Below are positions 38,501-44,212 of a stretch of 53,362 nt of DNA, in pieces (position 1 is the stretch's first letter; the number at the start of each line of letters is the position of its first letter). The stretch spans positions 1 through 53,362 of IMG/VR virus record IMGVR_UViG_3300025430_000033. One strand, given 5' to 3'. Source of the stretch: a virus. The notes below the pieces were generated by a model, which saw nothing but the letters and a program-made list of their open reading frames with translations, was not told the origin of the DNA and did not search any database. The position numbers and the translations under genes were made by a program.

Positions 38501-39683
38501 ATATCAAGGAATGTTTGATGTTGGGTCTACTTATGTTCTTAATGATGTAGTTGTATATAACAATTCTTATTATTACTGTATAACTCCAGTATTAAATGTA
38601 TCTAACAGGGCTTTAATTACAACAACCACCGCGTCTGTTATTACTAGTCAATTAAACAACGTATTAACAGTTATATCAATAATATCAGGCAGTATTGGTA
38701 TAAATCAAGTAATAAAAAATACTACTACAAAAATTGTAAATCAATTGACCGGATCATACGGTGGATTAGGAACATACACAGTTAGCACATCGGTATCTAA
38801 TTTTAATTTGCCAATAAGTTCAATTACGCAAAATAGCGGATTTGTAACATTAAACTTTGTAACACAATTAACAATACCTTTTACAATAGGCACAGGAATT
38901 TATGTTACAGGAATAACACCTAACGGTTATAATGGGTATTATGTTGTTACTAATGCAACAACATCTTCTGTCACTTATGCAAATAAAACAATAGCAACAG
39001 CAACTGGTGGTAATGTATCCACAACAACATTATCAACAGTAGTAATGGGATATGATTATAGTCCTGATAATACCGCATATTGGTCTGCATATTCTACAAC
39101 AATTCCAGTAGGATACGGGCAAAGTGATCAATTAGAAGTTTTTGTAGGCGGATACAACGATACAGCAATTTGGTCATCGGGAGTTAATTATGCTGCAGGC
39201 ACAATTGTCAATGTTGGTAACTACACATATAAATGTATAACTACACATACAAGTGGTACAACATTTATTAAAGATTCAGATAACTGGACATTCTTTATAG
39301 GAAATATTAGATTACAAAAACGTCCTTATAGCGTATTCAATATAAACAAAGCTCCTTACAGCCCAGCCGGTGATATAAGATTTGATGCAGATTTCTCAGT
39401 TAACGGAACTACTAATCAAATTAGATTAACTAATTTGGTAGACGTAGGCACTCAGATTACTGTAATTAAACGTACAGGAATACCTTGGGATAGTAATACA
39501 AGTATTTTAAATGATAATAGTAAAATTGGATCATTTATTAAAGCTAATACTGGTATCTGGTATTCGACTTATAAAAAAATAAGTAATACAGTAACCGCTA
39601 CAAATCAACAAGCAGTTCTAGGAACATTTGATAACGGAACAGCTAGCTTAGATAGCAACACTACAACATTCGATCAAGGATAA
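23559..39683 (+). CDS. Giant 5374-residue baseplate/fibre protein in the gp7 position
   Basis: One uninterrupted frame of 16.1 kb directly after gene 6, where T4 has gene 7. Residues 15-140 (LLPKFYQTSANKKFLQSTID, then EFYSWNPHIDWDKFVNFQNYY) are a baseplate-type start, and YLENIIQDDVSEFKFYQGMI (about 1836) and FKGSFPGSSNLRDLGEIAQY (about 785) look like conserved wedge segments. The rest is a mosaic: six W/Y-G-x-V-x-Y modules resembling CBM5/12 carbohydrate-binding domains (about 1428, 1559, 1740, 2277, 4984, 5204); FG-GAP-like propeller blades (about 2190-2960); three GVSVxGxNGT-type beta modules (about 2511, 2609, 5088); two GYxxAPxIEIVG modules (about 3366, 3728); and a VIEIRGERIEYF module (about 4841-4940). 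It may replace several T4 wedge and fibre proteins (gp7 to gp11). Receptor binding is inferred. Confidence 0.85.
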   Translation: MANSNDANAVNGNKGLSANLLPKFYQTSANKKFLQSTIDQLFQSGSLTKISGLIGRENAKASTGADVYVEAADQVRQNYQLEPGITIKDALGNVTFYKDYIDYINQIGVFGGNTDNHPRLNKEEFYSWNPHIDWDKFVNFQNYYWLPYGPDAITVYGSQQAINSTYTVELQAEGSNNQYVFTPNGFTPNPVLRLYRGQTYTFIINSPGNPFSFMTQRSTGSLNRYKTTGIDNYGVTSGTITFTVPTTAPSIIYYQSETDLNLGGAIEIFNITTDTLIDVEKVILGKKSVTLDNGVTLSNGMKLQFGGTVIPAEYAKGQYYVEGVGSSIKLVLTSILEVVSPYTTEQSIEFDNLPWDSEPFDDAVGYAGSLDYITINRASADHNPWSRYNRWFHKDVINTSAAFNKNTANLDQKTRANRPIIEFNRDIKLYNFGNKAIFDVDLIDTFTTDVFSTIEGSIGYNIDGINLVPGMLVLFTADLDPLVKNKIYRVEYVDVKHLTGGSNQLHLVEVASPLLNEVTLVKQGVAYQSQMFWYDGTTWIQGQQKTKVNQNPLFDVVDNNGISFGNKSVYTGSTFAGTSIFSYAIGTGVADSVLGFPLSYQNVNNIGDIVFNFNLVTDSFQYKKLDFVESSNINVGYLSTLDYAGNIVYVNGWKVSEVTNAQAAVRIYKNSGLTNNFPLDIFDNIKNLNDLVVKIYVNGIRLDPSLWKLVTKPIYYQIRLKTPIASTDVLTIRAFASQPINANGYYEIPLNLQNNPLNDTMKDFTLGEVIDHVTSIVDNLTTFKGSFPGSSNLRDLGEIAQYGTKFIQHSGPLSLGIYHITSEVNNVIKAVEQAKTDYNNFKQNFINVANSLGVDGDTITIVNKVLAKINENKPTVAPYYLSDMVPYGACTITNLTVVDYRIKNYPLTSVFTLEALSNKAVGVYHNNEQLIYGQDYTFSNQGFVIIDPSVALANGDIISTYEYENTDGSFIPATPTKLGMWPAFAPKKYLDTTLVNPVNVIQGHDGSIIAAYNDYRDDLILELEKRIFNNIKVKYNTNIFDIAKIIPSYNRSNDYSLNEFNKVIAPSFYSWIGFVGKDLTTPLNYDRTNSFTYNYSLNAAPNNTPLPGYWRGIYRYILDTDRPNLCPWEMLGFSQQPSWWTTVYGPAPYTSDNLIMWQDITDGMIREPGMPAIYAEEYAKPFLMQHIPVDESGNLISPLNSGLASGTVQPSINNNFVFGDGSPVETAWVRSSYYSFSVIAASLILTPGQTFGILLDRSRITRNIANQLIYTETGLCIRPKDIILPSTFSSTNRVQTAGLVNWIVDLIFNYIFSNNVAGYNSYLNDLSTMTPQLAYRVGSFTNQSQFNLLLESKTPASSGNVFVPTDDYKVFLNKSTTVKKLVYSGVIITKLSTGFEIKGYSKTQPYFNYYFPQGTGSKINVGGISENYSTWTSGQLYVVGSVIQYNGVFYRATTTSTSTDSFDANNFAKLSGLPMTGGATAYLKNKWDKSKVLSVPYGTLFNTIQSVVDFLQGYGEYLKDQGFTFDNYNTLYSSVNNWDTSVNEFLFWTTQNWSTGQEKWSDWVVNQPYTYGTVVRYDGDYYSSLYNLPAVDHFDSTKWQLLPGLSNVGASVISLSPSANGINFTTNLTVVDDITNNFNAYEIFKVDGTPIDLNHLHSYRQGNEITYIPTTLQGIYGASFYLVQNEHIIVINNTTIFNDIIYNPTSGYRRERLKVSGYITTGWYGGLDIPGFIYDAAAVQSWQPWQDYNVGDIVKYGPYYLQADPTSGNLIAGSAVLDHTQWTRLSAKPTDKILPNWTNIATQFTDFYSTEVDSFDNGQQKMAQHLIGYQKRQYLENIIQDDVSEFKFYQGMIREKGTQNVLNKLFNVLSSDAQESLTFYEEWAVRVGRYGATSAFDEIEIVLNQNSFKNNPQGFVLVNKLDSTISPFIIQQTPNDIYVAPLGYDSNPFLPLAATNQFLRSSGYVNSNDVTISIYSLDALKSQPAINLTPGVGYTILTLGTTDFTLAGALSNTVGTSFVATATGNGTGTVKVDITTFKEGSYVWCSFDSFKGWDVYRFTNLHVRFKSASISNNILTITSYDLITFKAGSYIGILQSTLLNGFYQVETVNLNTFTVSTSLASLPSDFTELLIYGLVSQRASSIDNITGMLSSNLKNKDLIWTDDAGTGTPAAWIYNSVFTQSIVNNNIQSTNLQFGRSVAINTQGNIAAVGMTSGQISTYDKVGSAVSWIQRQLVPTPFTAQSSANPISSIATTIAISPDGTYMASGSPAATYASTLYVGAYNVGNTYTVNQIVSYMNNFYKAIVAVPSGAIPSLTSSYWNSISYIPISLAGSNIAVSGLVSLYKKDSNNIYQLIDTIISPSATLSVASTENFGSSLVFDSNNNLYISAPGYDSAKGRVYSLSYASSTPIISYYDSVGSSGALLNLNSTFGIQSGMSVSGIGFATNQTVAAVLTQITFNSVANVPNYILNSLGVAVSLSNITAGLNVSGSQVLPGVTVYSTGTNPIIINVLSVTPSSPSIGFVTINFTQQSAAPFLVGDQISISGVSISGYNGSYTVTDVGKNYVTYANITTGVATANTGSVQSTVNYVLVAGPEDSISTISSVSFIISITGVFPSVPGAGLVTITFNKLPAVPFKTGNQIIVSGVSVAGFNGTFTVVTSTTTSVTFYNNTTTTSATGGTIADPTLQFNVRTISSPSIVLLSAAPDSTPAGPIQFTTISWRYSSLITSPALSSNNAFGNTITVSRDGSTFLASSKNNVYVYKNTGLGSQLLSTIPVTSTSLTVSDTGTYFAIGSFKTITEKTSPSATINVMSNIGQVNLYQYNDITNQYSVIQTITDTASSSNGSNFANKLAFMNDTSTLVIYSQTGSPVTQTTIDAESGFETTFDERATRFISQDISGGKVDIYDNYNTQWVLSESLLNSENVWDGYGIGFAVGSNNVFVSSPYYAINNNLTGQVYVYTKPPKSYSWTPYRTQIPVVDIKKLKKAFLYNKTTSKLLTYLDVIDPIQGKIAGPADEEIKYKSFYDPAIYSYSTNVDTVNVDDGVCWSTNQVGQLWWDLRTSKFYDPYFSDVTYRNNLWNTLAPGASVDIYEWVSSSLLPAAWDALADTVSGIAQGISGTSLYGNNAYSVRKRYDTNTKTFKNTYYYWVKNKSITPDIIGRNISAQAVSSLISSPRNQAYTYLALTGTNSFSLVNAAPYLSDSNVVLVIEYWTVDNIEQNIHSQWKLISNDTIVDIPAVIEQKWIDSLCGTDASGRSVPDTSLAPKLRYGIENRPRQSMFVNRVEALKEFVEQVNISLLANQIVNNYNISSLESYDKEPTLISALYDIVLDTDTELPYANINLFQSPSATPIITNGKVTGIKILSTGRGYSVAPYIEIVGTGKGAIAKAILNSAGSIVSAQVISAGEGYDPNTTTCSIRNYSVLVHSDSQASNSWSIYSYDPVNIMWSRTLTQSYDVRNYWSYADWYASGYNQFSSPDFSVQTFFDLNSITVLKGQLVKILKVNSGGWLLIEKYADSTSTDWTQSYNVVGIQNGTIQLSNSLYRTEFTAVGYDASTFDNGSFDVKASTELRIILNTLKNNIFIGPDLKQTYLDLFFSSIRYAHSEQLYIDWIFKTSFVRATHNVGSLSQPVYYPVDNLSNFQDYIAEVKPYRTKIREYISQYVSTDLGPTAVSDFDLPPVIQNNRSTTINTGVTNGSVTADLPAIQSYPWKFWLDNVGFSITELIIVSGGNNYITQPTVIISAPTGPNPVQATAEAFFTNGVINRVILTSPGSGYLSAPTIEIVGGLSTTGTAASVVAIIGESVVRSSLVGIKFDRISQKNYIVDLSVTDTFTGSGSRLQFPLTWAPDIRVGQSTIYINGIPELRENYTLAIAKSTLKGYTQYSGTITFVSAPPIGATIVVNYIKDISMLNATDRIDFYYNPTSGMIGKELNQLMSGVDYGGNIVGNLGFAPGGGWGVLPYMVDTWSSYDSTYTDYIVQVAANTHSFTLPYTPDVGTNINVYYKQGYSIAHPSDGFTLKWNYDLFVNNPVVTISTDVTTTSSSTATATLLNYSTTVESTLTAIGGVVGSSTIIFENILNLVIGQYVSGAGVPSNTTVTQIIDNAVVLSNNLTVDATGNYSFYVLSTVLTVSSITGISAGMGVIGNGFSVQSVTEVLSSTVNGVTTYYVYINQQPDFIPTLNETLTFVTNVAGTLTLTLSSTANLQVGDIITSAISAISYNIVVTSIVNSTQVKLSKILYKTIPNGTTVTFTRTLHYTVRIGNNGQITLFTPIPVGSNINITGSYDPVRIDATDFDSISLTSPTNPNAIITTPIMGVTPAPTVTTTVSASGDRIYTINIPNTFVVQTNDTFILRQSTSDGSETPTEYDTKLDGGNLAYTTATGIAADDIVLDGDGFVTPTTSPALEEVVPGQVVDTLALKVYDRPNSGSANIKVDNYITDGFTNSFKLITTPSSNGAIIVRVGSTIKTINVDYQIDYKNNLLTLAATPLTNQVVSIFVIGFSGTNLLDLDYFVGDGITTEFVTKAPWLDAFTPLVYVNGTAVDPVFFKTDNTYSLDNAIGIKFPAPVAGGALINYIIVSGSTQTFSVTNSEVVATNGGTTYTLNNPIGSSLPNETNMIVRVNQQILKGPVNVYYTIKDNILAYILDPNRAQPYSVAANNIVVLVDGKLLSAGSDYSVDLSGLTINIGKNIYNKNIGKTLLISIIANEGYLYNPNTRQITFSQPYTSNDIVEVTSSYRHDTLDIQRTAITVTSATNLVQGSVEYYYYNLISGGLITLDRSVINENYIWVIKNTTLLVPGIDYILLDNHTSIQLTNVPQLNDQITLMTFGSNVLGHGIAYMQFKDMLNRTSYTRLSLNKQTKLATDLHWNDTTITLKDGSNFQSPGNTPGVIEIRGERIEYFAKTGNILSRLRRGVLGTGVHTVNYAGTFVQDISSGETIPYSDTIQTTTVISDGTDLVNLNFTPTIGNAEDTIGVLNWFKDYGYAYQGMFDVGSTYVLNDVVVYNNSYYYCITPVLNVSNRALITTTTASVITSQLNNVLTVISIISGSIGINQVIKNTTTKIVNQLTGSYGGLGTYTVSTSVSNFNLPISSITQNSGFVTLNFVTQLTIPFTIGTGIYVTGITPNGYNGYYVVTNATTSSVTYANKTIATATGGNVSTTTLSTVVMGYDYSPDNTAYWSAYSTTIPVGYGQSDQLEVFVGGYNDTAIWSSGVNYAAGTIVNVGNYTYKCITTHTSGTTFIKDSDNWTFFIGNIRLQKRPYSVFNINKAPYSPAGDIRFDADFSVNGTTNQIRLTNLVDVGTQITVIKRTGIPWDSNTSILNDNSKIGSFIKANTGIWYSTYKKISNTVTATNQQAVLGTFDNGTASLDSNTTTFDQG
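29540..29665 (+). other. G+C-rich inserted module inside the giant gene
   Basis: Within residues about 1995-2036 the protein reads a TILTLGTTDFTLAGALSNTV-type module, a unit seen in many environmental phage structural proteins. The line 29581-29640 is 57% G+C by count, while flanking sequence is about one third. This suggests recent acquisition of a domain-sized piece that has not yet adapted to local composition. Confidence 0.7.
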
Positions 39684-39687
39684 TGAA

Positions 39688-42495
39688 ATGACGCAACAGA
39701 TAATTAATACAGGAAATGTAGCCAACGATGGTACAGGTGATACTTTACGAACCGCTGGTATAAAAATTAATCAAAATTTTTCTGAACTGTATTCAGATTT
39801 ATTCATCCTTCCTAATCAAGCAAATAATGCTGGTAAAGTATTATCTACTAATGGGCTTGTAGTATCTTGGCAACCGATAGCAGCAACTAACGGGGTTTTG
39901 ACCACTGGGAACTACACTGATCCAAGTTGGATTACTAGTTTGTCCTATAGCAAACTATTAAACGCACCTGCATTATCTATTGTAGCAACAAGCGGAAGTT
40001 ATTTAGATTTAATAAACAAACCTACTATTCCTGCAGCATATATTTTACCTGCATCTTCATCCAACACACTCGGTGGAGTTATTATTGCTACAAATGGAGG
40101 AATTACAAATAATACAGGCGGAATTAACGGATCAATTAGTTTAACACAAGCGAGTACTACACAAATTGGCGGAGTATTAGTTGATGGTACTACAATTACT
40201 ATGAATAGTAGTACTGGAAAAATAAGCGCAGTTCAATACACATTGCCAACAGCAACCGTTGGAACTAGTTTAACTGGAACACTTGGAGGTGTAAAAGTTG
40301 ACGGATCAACAATTACAATTGGTGCAGGTGTCATATCTGCAGTAGCTCCGACTAATATTACAGGAAATTCTGGTACAACAACTAAATTAATTGTACCTGT
40401 TACAATTAACGGTGTAAATTTTGATGGTAGTAGCAATATTACTGTACCGGCATCGGCTAGTACACTTACAGGAACAGCATTAAATTCAACAGTTGTTTCT
40501 TCAAATTTAACTAGTGTTGGTACATTATCATCATTAAATGTCACAGGTAATACTGTAATTGGAGGCAATTTAACAGTAACAGGAACAACTACTACTACAA
40601 ATACTAGTACACTTACTGTAACAAATAAAACAATTATTGTTAGTAGCGGAAGTGCTAGTAGTGCAACAAGCGATGGTAGTGGTCTAGTAGTAAATGGTCC
40701 AACTATTCCGGCAAGTATTTTATATACAGCTGCATCTAGTAGTTTTACTAGTAATATTCCATTTATTGCCAGTACTTTTACAGGAAATTTAGTTGGTAAT
40801 GTAACTGGTAATGTAACTGGTAATGTAACTGGTAATGTAAGCGGGACCGCAAATACTATTACAGGAATATATAGTGGTGCAATAACTAGTAGTCAAATTA
40901 CTACAGGTCTTGGATATACTCCATTGCAAGCAACTAGTCTTAGCGTTACAACTAATAGTGCAAGCGGCAACGGAAGTTTAGCATATAGCGGAGGGATATT
41001 TACATTTACACCGCCTAATTTAAGCAGTTATCTAACTTCAATCACTAGCAATCAAGTAACAACCGCTCTTGGATATACTCCATTGCAAGCAACTAGTCTT
41101 AGTGTTACTACAAACACTGCTAGTGGAAACGGAAGTTTGAGTTATAGTGGTGGAGTATTTTCGTTTACTCCGCCTAATTTAAGCGGTTATTTAACTTCAA
41201 TTAACAGTAGTCAGATAACAACTGCATTAGGATTCACTCCTTACAATGCAACTAATCCTGCAAATTATATTACAAGTAGCAGTCTTAGCGTAGTTACAGC
41301 AAATGCAAGCGGCAATGGAAATTTAACTTATACTAGCGGAACATTTACATTTACTCCGCCAAATTTAAGTAATTATTTAACAGGTATTACAGGAACGCAA
41401 GTAACAACCGCACTAGGATATACTCCGGTACAGTTAACTCAGTTTAGTGTACAAACAAATAGCGCAAATGGATCAGGAAGTTTAAGTTATAGTAACACTA
41501 CTGGTGTATTCACATTTGTGCCTCCAGTTATTCCAGTTATTCCAACTTACACGGTAACTACAGCAAGTGCAAGTGGTAGTGGTTCATTAAATTTAAATGG
41601 AACAACATTTACATTCACTCCACCAGTAATTCCAACTTACACGGTAACTACAGCAAGTGCAAGTGGTAGTGGTTCATTAAGTTTAAGCGGATCAACATTT
41701 ACGTTTACTCCGCCAGTCATTCCAACAATTCCAACATATACAATCACAACTAATAGTGCAAGCGGAAACGGATCTTTAACATTAAATGGAACAGTATTTA
41801 CATATACACCTCCTAGTATTACTCCAACATTTAGTGCTCAGAATGCTAATGTAGTACTAGCAGGTCCGAGTACTGGTGCAAATGCAGTTCCAACATTTAG
41901 ACAATTAGTTTCTGCTGATTTGCCTACAGCAACAACTAGTACAGCGGGTGCAGTAATTATACCAGCAGTATCTACAAGTGGTATTAATAATACAAGTGGT
42001 ACAATTGGAATTGCCACAGCCTCAACTACTCAATTGGGTGGTGTTAAAATTGATGGCTCAACAATTACAATTAATGGTAGCGGTCAACTAGTTGCATCAG
42101 CAAGTGGAGGTGCACTGAGTAGTAGAACAACAGTTTCAGTTACTACTAGTTCTTTAGCTTCTGGAGGATACACAACATCAACCGTGACAGCTGCAAAAGG
42201 ATACGCTCTGTACAGTATTCAAGTTTCAGCAGGGGCATGGGTAACAGTATATACTAGTTCAACAGCTCAAACAAATGATACTAGTAGAAGTATAACAACC
42301 GATCCAACACCAGGAAGCGGAGTAATTGCAGAAGCAATAACAACTACCGCTACTACAACTTATTTTACTCCAGCAGTATTTGGTTTTAATACTGATGGCA
42401 CCATTAGTTCGAACATGTATTTAAAGATTTATAATAATAGCGGATCAACTACAGCTATTACGGTAACAGTGACGTACTTAAAATTAGAAAATTAA
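39688..42495 (+). CDS. Repeat-rich tail fibre protein
   Basis: A 935-residue Thr/Ser/Gly/Asn-rich fibre. The N-terminus IINTGNVANDGTGDTLRTAG (5-24) followed by KINQNFSELY is a recurrent baseplate-attachment start in T4-like phages from water. The shaft is built from repeats: four VTGN units (about 370-385), four copies of a 53-62 residue unit with LGYTPLQATSLSV (about 399-615), then three 30-residue units with TASASGSGSL (about 618-710). The last 130 residues form a different, non-repetitive domain rich in Thr, likely the tip. It starts 4 bases after the giant gene and is followed by the S53 protease gene after a single base. Host-binding role is inferred from form and place. Confidence 0.8.
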   Translation: MTQQIINTGNVANDGTGDTLRTAGIKINQNFSELYSDLFILPNQANNAGKVLSTNGLVVSWQPIAATNGVLTTGNYTDPSWITSLSYSKLLNAPALSIVATSGSYLDLINKPTIPAAYILPASSSNTLGGVIIATNGGITNNTGGINGSISLTQASTTQIGGVLVDGTTITMNSSTGKISAVQYTLPTATVGTSLTGTLGGVKVDGSTITIGAGVISAVAPTNITGNSGTTTKLIVPVTINGVNFDGSSNITVPASASTLTGTALNSTVVSSNLTSVGTLSSLNVTGNTVIGGNLTVTGTTTTTNTSTLTVTNKTIIVSSGSASSATSDGSGLVVNGPTIPASILYTAASSSFTSNIPFIASTFTGNLVGNVTGNVTGNVTGNVSGTANTITGIYSGAITSSQITTGLGYTPLQATSLSVTTNSASGNGSLAYSGGIFTFTPPNLSSYLTSITSNQVTTALGYTPLQATSLSVTTNTASGNGSLSYSGGVFSFTPPNLSGYLTSINSSQITTALGFTPYNATNPANYITSSSLSVVTANASGNGNLTYTSGTFTFTPPNLSNYLTGITGTQVTTALGYTPVQLTQFSVQTNSANGSGSLSYSNTTGVFTFVPPVIPVIPTYTVTTASASGSGSLNLNGTTFTFTPPVIPTYTVTTASASGSGSLSLSGSTFTFTPPVIPTIPTYTITTNSASGNGSLTLNGTVFTYTPPSITPTFSAQNANVVLAGPSTGANAVPTFRQLVSADLPTATTSTAGAVIIPAVSTSGINNTSGTIGIATASTTQLGGVKIDGSTITINGSGQLVASASGGALSSRTTVSVTTSSLASGGYTTSTVTAAKGYALYSIQVSAGAWVTVYTSSTAQTNDTSRSITTDPTPGSGVIAEAITTTATTTYFTPAVFGFNTDGTISSNMYLKIYNNSGSTTAITVTVTYLKLEN
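40795..40842 (+). repeat. Four 12-bp tandem repeats in the fibre gene
   Basis: The unit GGTAATGTAACT repeats four times in a row (the last ends in AGC), encoding repeated Gly-Asn-Val-Thr. The period preserves the frame. Confidence 0.9.
40882..41538 (+). repeat. Four long in-frame repeats of the fibre shaft
   Basis: Units start at 40882, 41041, 41200 and 41386 with spacings of 159, 159 and 186 bases. Each encodes an ITSSQITTALGYTP-like start and an FTFTPPNLSxYLT-like end. Copies one and two share long identical stretches around the GYTPLQATSL codons, suggesting recent duplication. Confidence 0.85.
41539..41680 (+). repeat. 90-bp tandem repeat in the fibre gene
   Basis: The bases 41539-41590 recur identically at 41629-41680, a 90-base period, encoding TYTVTTASASGSGSL twice. 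A diverged third copy follows (TYTITTNSASGNGSL). Confidence 0.85.
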
Positions 42496-42496
42496 T

Positions 42497-44164
42497 ATGG
42501 ACTATACACAAACATTTCAAATTAGCATTTATCTTAACAATGATATCCATGATAATGGAATGACATTAAAAGAGTATGCTGATGCTGTACTAGCCGGGAC
42601 ACATCCGATATTAGGCCATGACGAATTTAATTATCAGTTTGGTACAACTGATGAAAATATGAAACTAGTAAGCGATTGGGCAATTTCAAATAATTTAAAT
42701 ATTATTTCTGCAGAATCTGCTATAGCAACTATAAAAGTCCAAGGAACATTAGGTCAGCTTTGCAATTTATTTTCTGTAACGGTTGAAGAAATAGTGGACG
42801 ACGCCAGAACTTATATAAAAAATACAACGCCAGTTGTAGTACCGACAACAATCGCATCGGCAGTCAGAGATTTATTTGGTTTTGATCAAAGTTTTATTGC
42901 AATAAATCATGCTGTACAGCATGATGGATCTGCTCCTGATTTAGGAAGTTCCTATGGAAGCAGTGCGGTCACTCCTATACAAATGTGTACGGCATACGGA
43001 GCACCTACCGGAGACGGGTATGGAGGCTGTATTGGAATATTTGAATTAACATATAGCGGTAGTCCCGAAGGATGGCAGCAACCTGATGTTACAGCAAGTT
43101 TTAGTCGTATTGGGTTGTCATCTCCTAGCATAACTACAGTACTAGTCGATGGTGTTACTTTAAATTCTACATCAACAGCTGAAAGTATGTTGGATATTTA
43201 TTGTGCAGGTGCAGCAGCACCTAAAGCAAAAATAGTTTATTATATTGGACAAAATGGCGGAAGTTTAACAGACGTTATCAATGCAGCAGTAAATGATACA
43301 ACTAATAATCCGGATGTTTTGAGTATCAGTTGGGGGTTAGGAGATGGTACATCTTTAGACACAGCGTTTCAAGCCTGTGTAGCAAAAGGAATAACAGTTT
43401 TTGTTAGTTCAGGAGACAGTGGCGCTGTTAATCTAAATATGGCAGCAACAGTATGCAGTCAGTACGTAGTGTCGGCTGGCGGAACAAATGTGACACTCAA
43501 CGGGTCAAATCAGCTTACAGCTGAAGTAGGATGGGGAAATTCTGCTGGTACAGGCCAAGGCGGAGGTGGTGGATCAGGTGGTGCAAGTGGCGGCGGAATG
43601 AGTGCTAGTATTGCAGTTCCTAGTTGGCAAACAGGATTAAAATATACAACTACTACAGGTAGTAATACATCAGGTTTAGGCACCGCGACAGCGTTAACTT
43701 ATCGGGGTGTACCCGATATAAGTGCTCCAGCAGATCCATCGACGGGGTATCAATTCTATGTTGGCGGCACTAGTAGTGCTCAAGGATCATTTGTTCAATA
43801 TGGTGGGACTAGTGCGGCTGCTCCATTCTTAGCTGGATTATGGGTAAGATTGATTCGATTATTAGGATATAGGATTCCATTTAATATGGCAACATTTTAT
43901 TCTAATTCAGTTTCTCAATCAGGAGTGATACCTTCATTAAATCTATGTAATGATGTAACTACTGGTAATAATAGAGACGGTTATACTACAGGTTATGTTA
44001 GCACTACAGGATGGGATGCAGTTACTGGATTAGGAAGTCCGGCAGCTAGCAACATTTATCGTTATTTTCACACAGGTTCAACATTTCCTAAGAAAAATTT
44101 TGGATTTAGATCTACAACAGGCCCGGCATATCCACGTATAACTACGGGTGTAAGGGTAGATTAA
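42497..44164 (+). CDS. S53 family (sedolisin/kumamolisin) serine-carboxyl peptidase with pro-domain
   Basis: A 555-residue protein with the full architecture of S53 peptidases, acid-active proteases normally secreted by bacteria, archaea and fungi. Residues 1-135 resemble the pro-kumamolisin activation domain (QFGTTDENMKLVSDWAISNN at 47-66; VPTTIASAVRDLFGFDQSF at 115-133). The catalytic Glu-Asp pair is E229 and D233 (AESMLD), the oxyanion Asp is D307 (SSGDSGA) and the nucleophile is S439 (GGTSAAAP). VPDISAPADPSTGYQ (405-419) and the calcium-site motif GWDAVTGLGSP (505-515) are also family hallmarks. No signal peptide is seen. A Gly-rich loop (355-367) and about 35 extra C-terminal residues are unusual. 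It sits between two fibre-type genes, one base after the upstream stop, so it is probably a virion component acting on the host surface or processing tail proteins. Confidence 0.93.
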   Translation: MDYTQTFQISIYLNNDIHDNGMTLKEYADAVLAGTHPILGHDEFNYQFGTTDENMKLVSDWAISNNLNIISAESAIATIKVQGTLGQLCNLFSVTVEEIVDDARTYIKNTTPVVVPTTIASAVRDLFGFDQSFIAINHAVQHDGSAPDLGSSYGSSAVTPIQMCTAYGAPTGDGYGGCIGIFELTYSGSPEGWQQPDVTASFSRIGLSSPSITTVLVDGVTLNSTSTAESMLDIYCAGAAAPKAKIVYYIGQNGGSLTDVINAAVNDTTNNPDVLSISWGLGDGTSLDTAFQACVAKGITVFVSSGDSGAVNLNMAATVCSQYVVSAGGTNVTLNGSNQLTAEVGWGNSAGTGQGGGGGSGGASGGGMSASIAVPSWQTGLKYTTTTGSNTSGLGTATALTYRGVPDISAPADPSTGYQFYVGGTSSAQGSFVQYGGTSAAAPFLAGLWVRLIRLLGYRIPFNMATFYSNSVSQSGVIPSLNLCNDVTTGNNRDGYTTGYVSTTGWDAVTGLGSPAASNIYRYFHTGSTFPKKNFGFRSTTGPAYPRITTGVRVD

Positions 44165-44184
44165 ACTAGCACATTTTAAACATT

Positions 44185-44192
44185 GATAAATA
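44185..44192 (+). promoter_or_regulatory. Late promoter box GATAAATA
   Basis: GATAAATA matches seven of eight positions of the late consensus and lies 28 bases before the ATG at 44213, in the only sizeable gap (48 bases) after the protease gene. Confidence 0.55.
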
Positions 44193-44212
44193 TTAGATAA
44201 AGAGAGTTAATT

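Noticed and set aside
39688-42495. CRISPR-like array from regularly spaced repeats
   Set aside because: The repeats are in-frame coding repeats of a fibre shaft with no unique spacers and no cas genes nearby.
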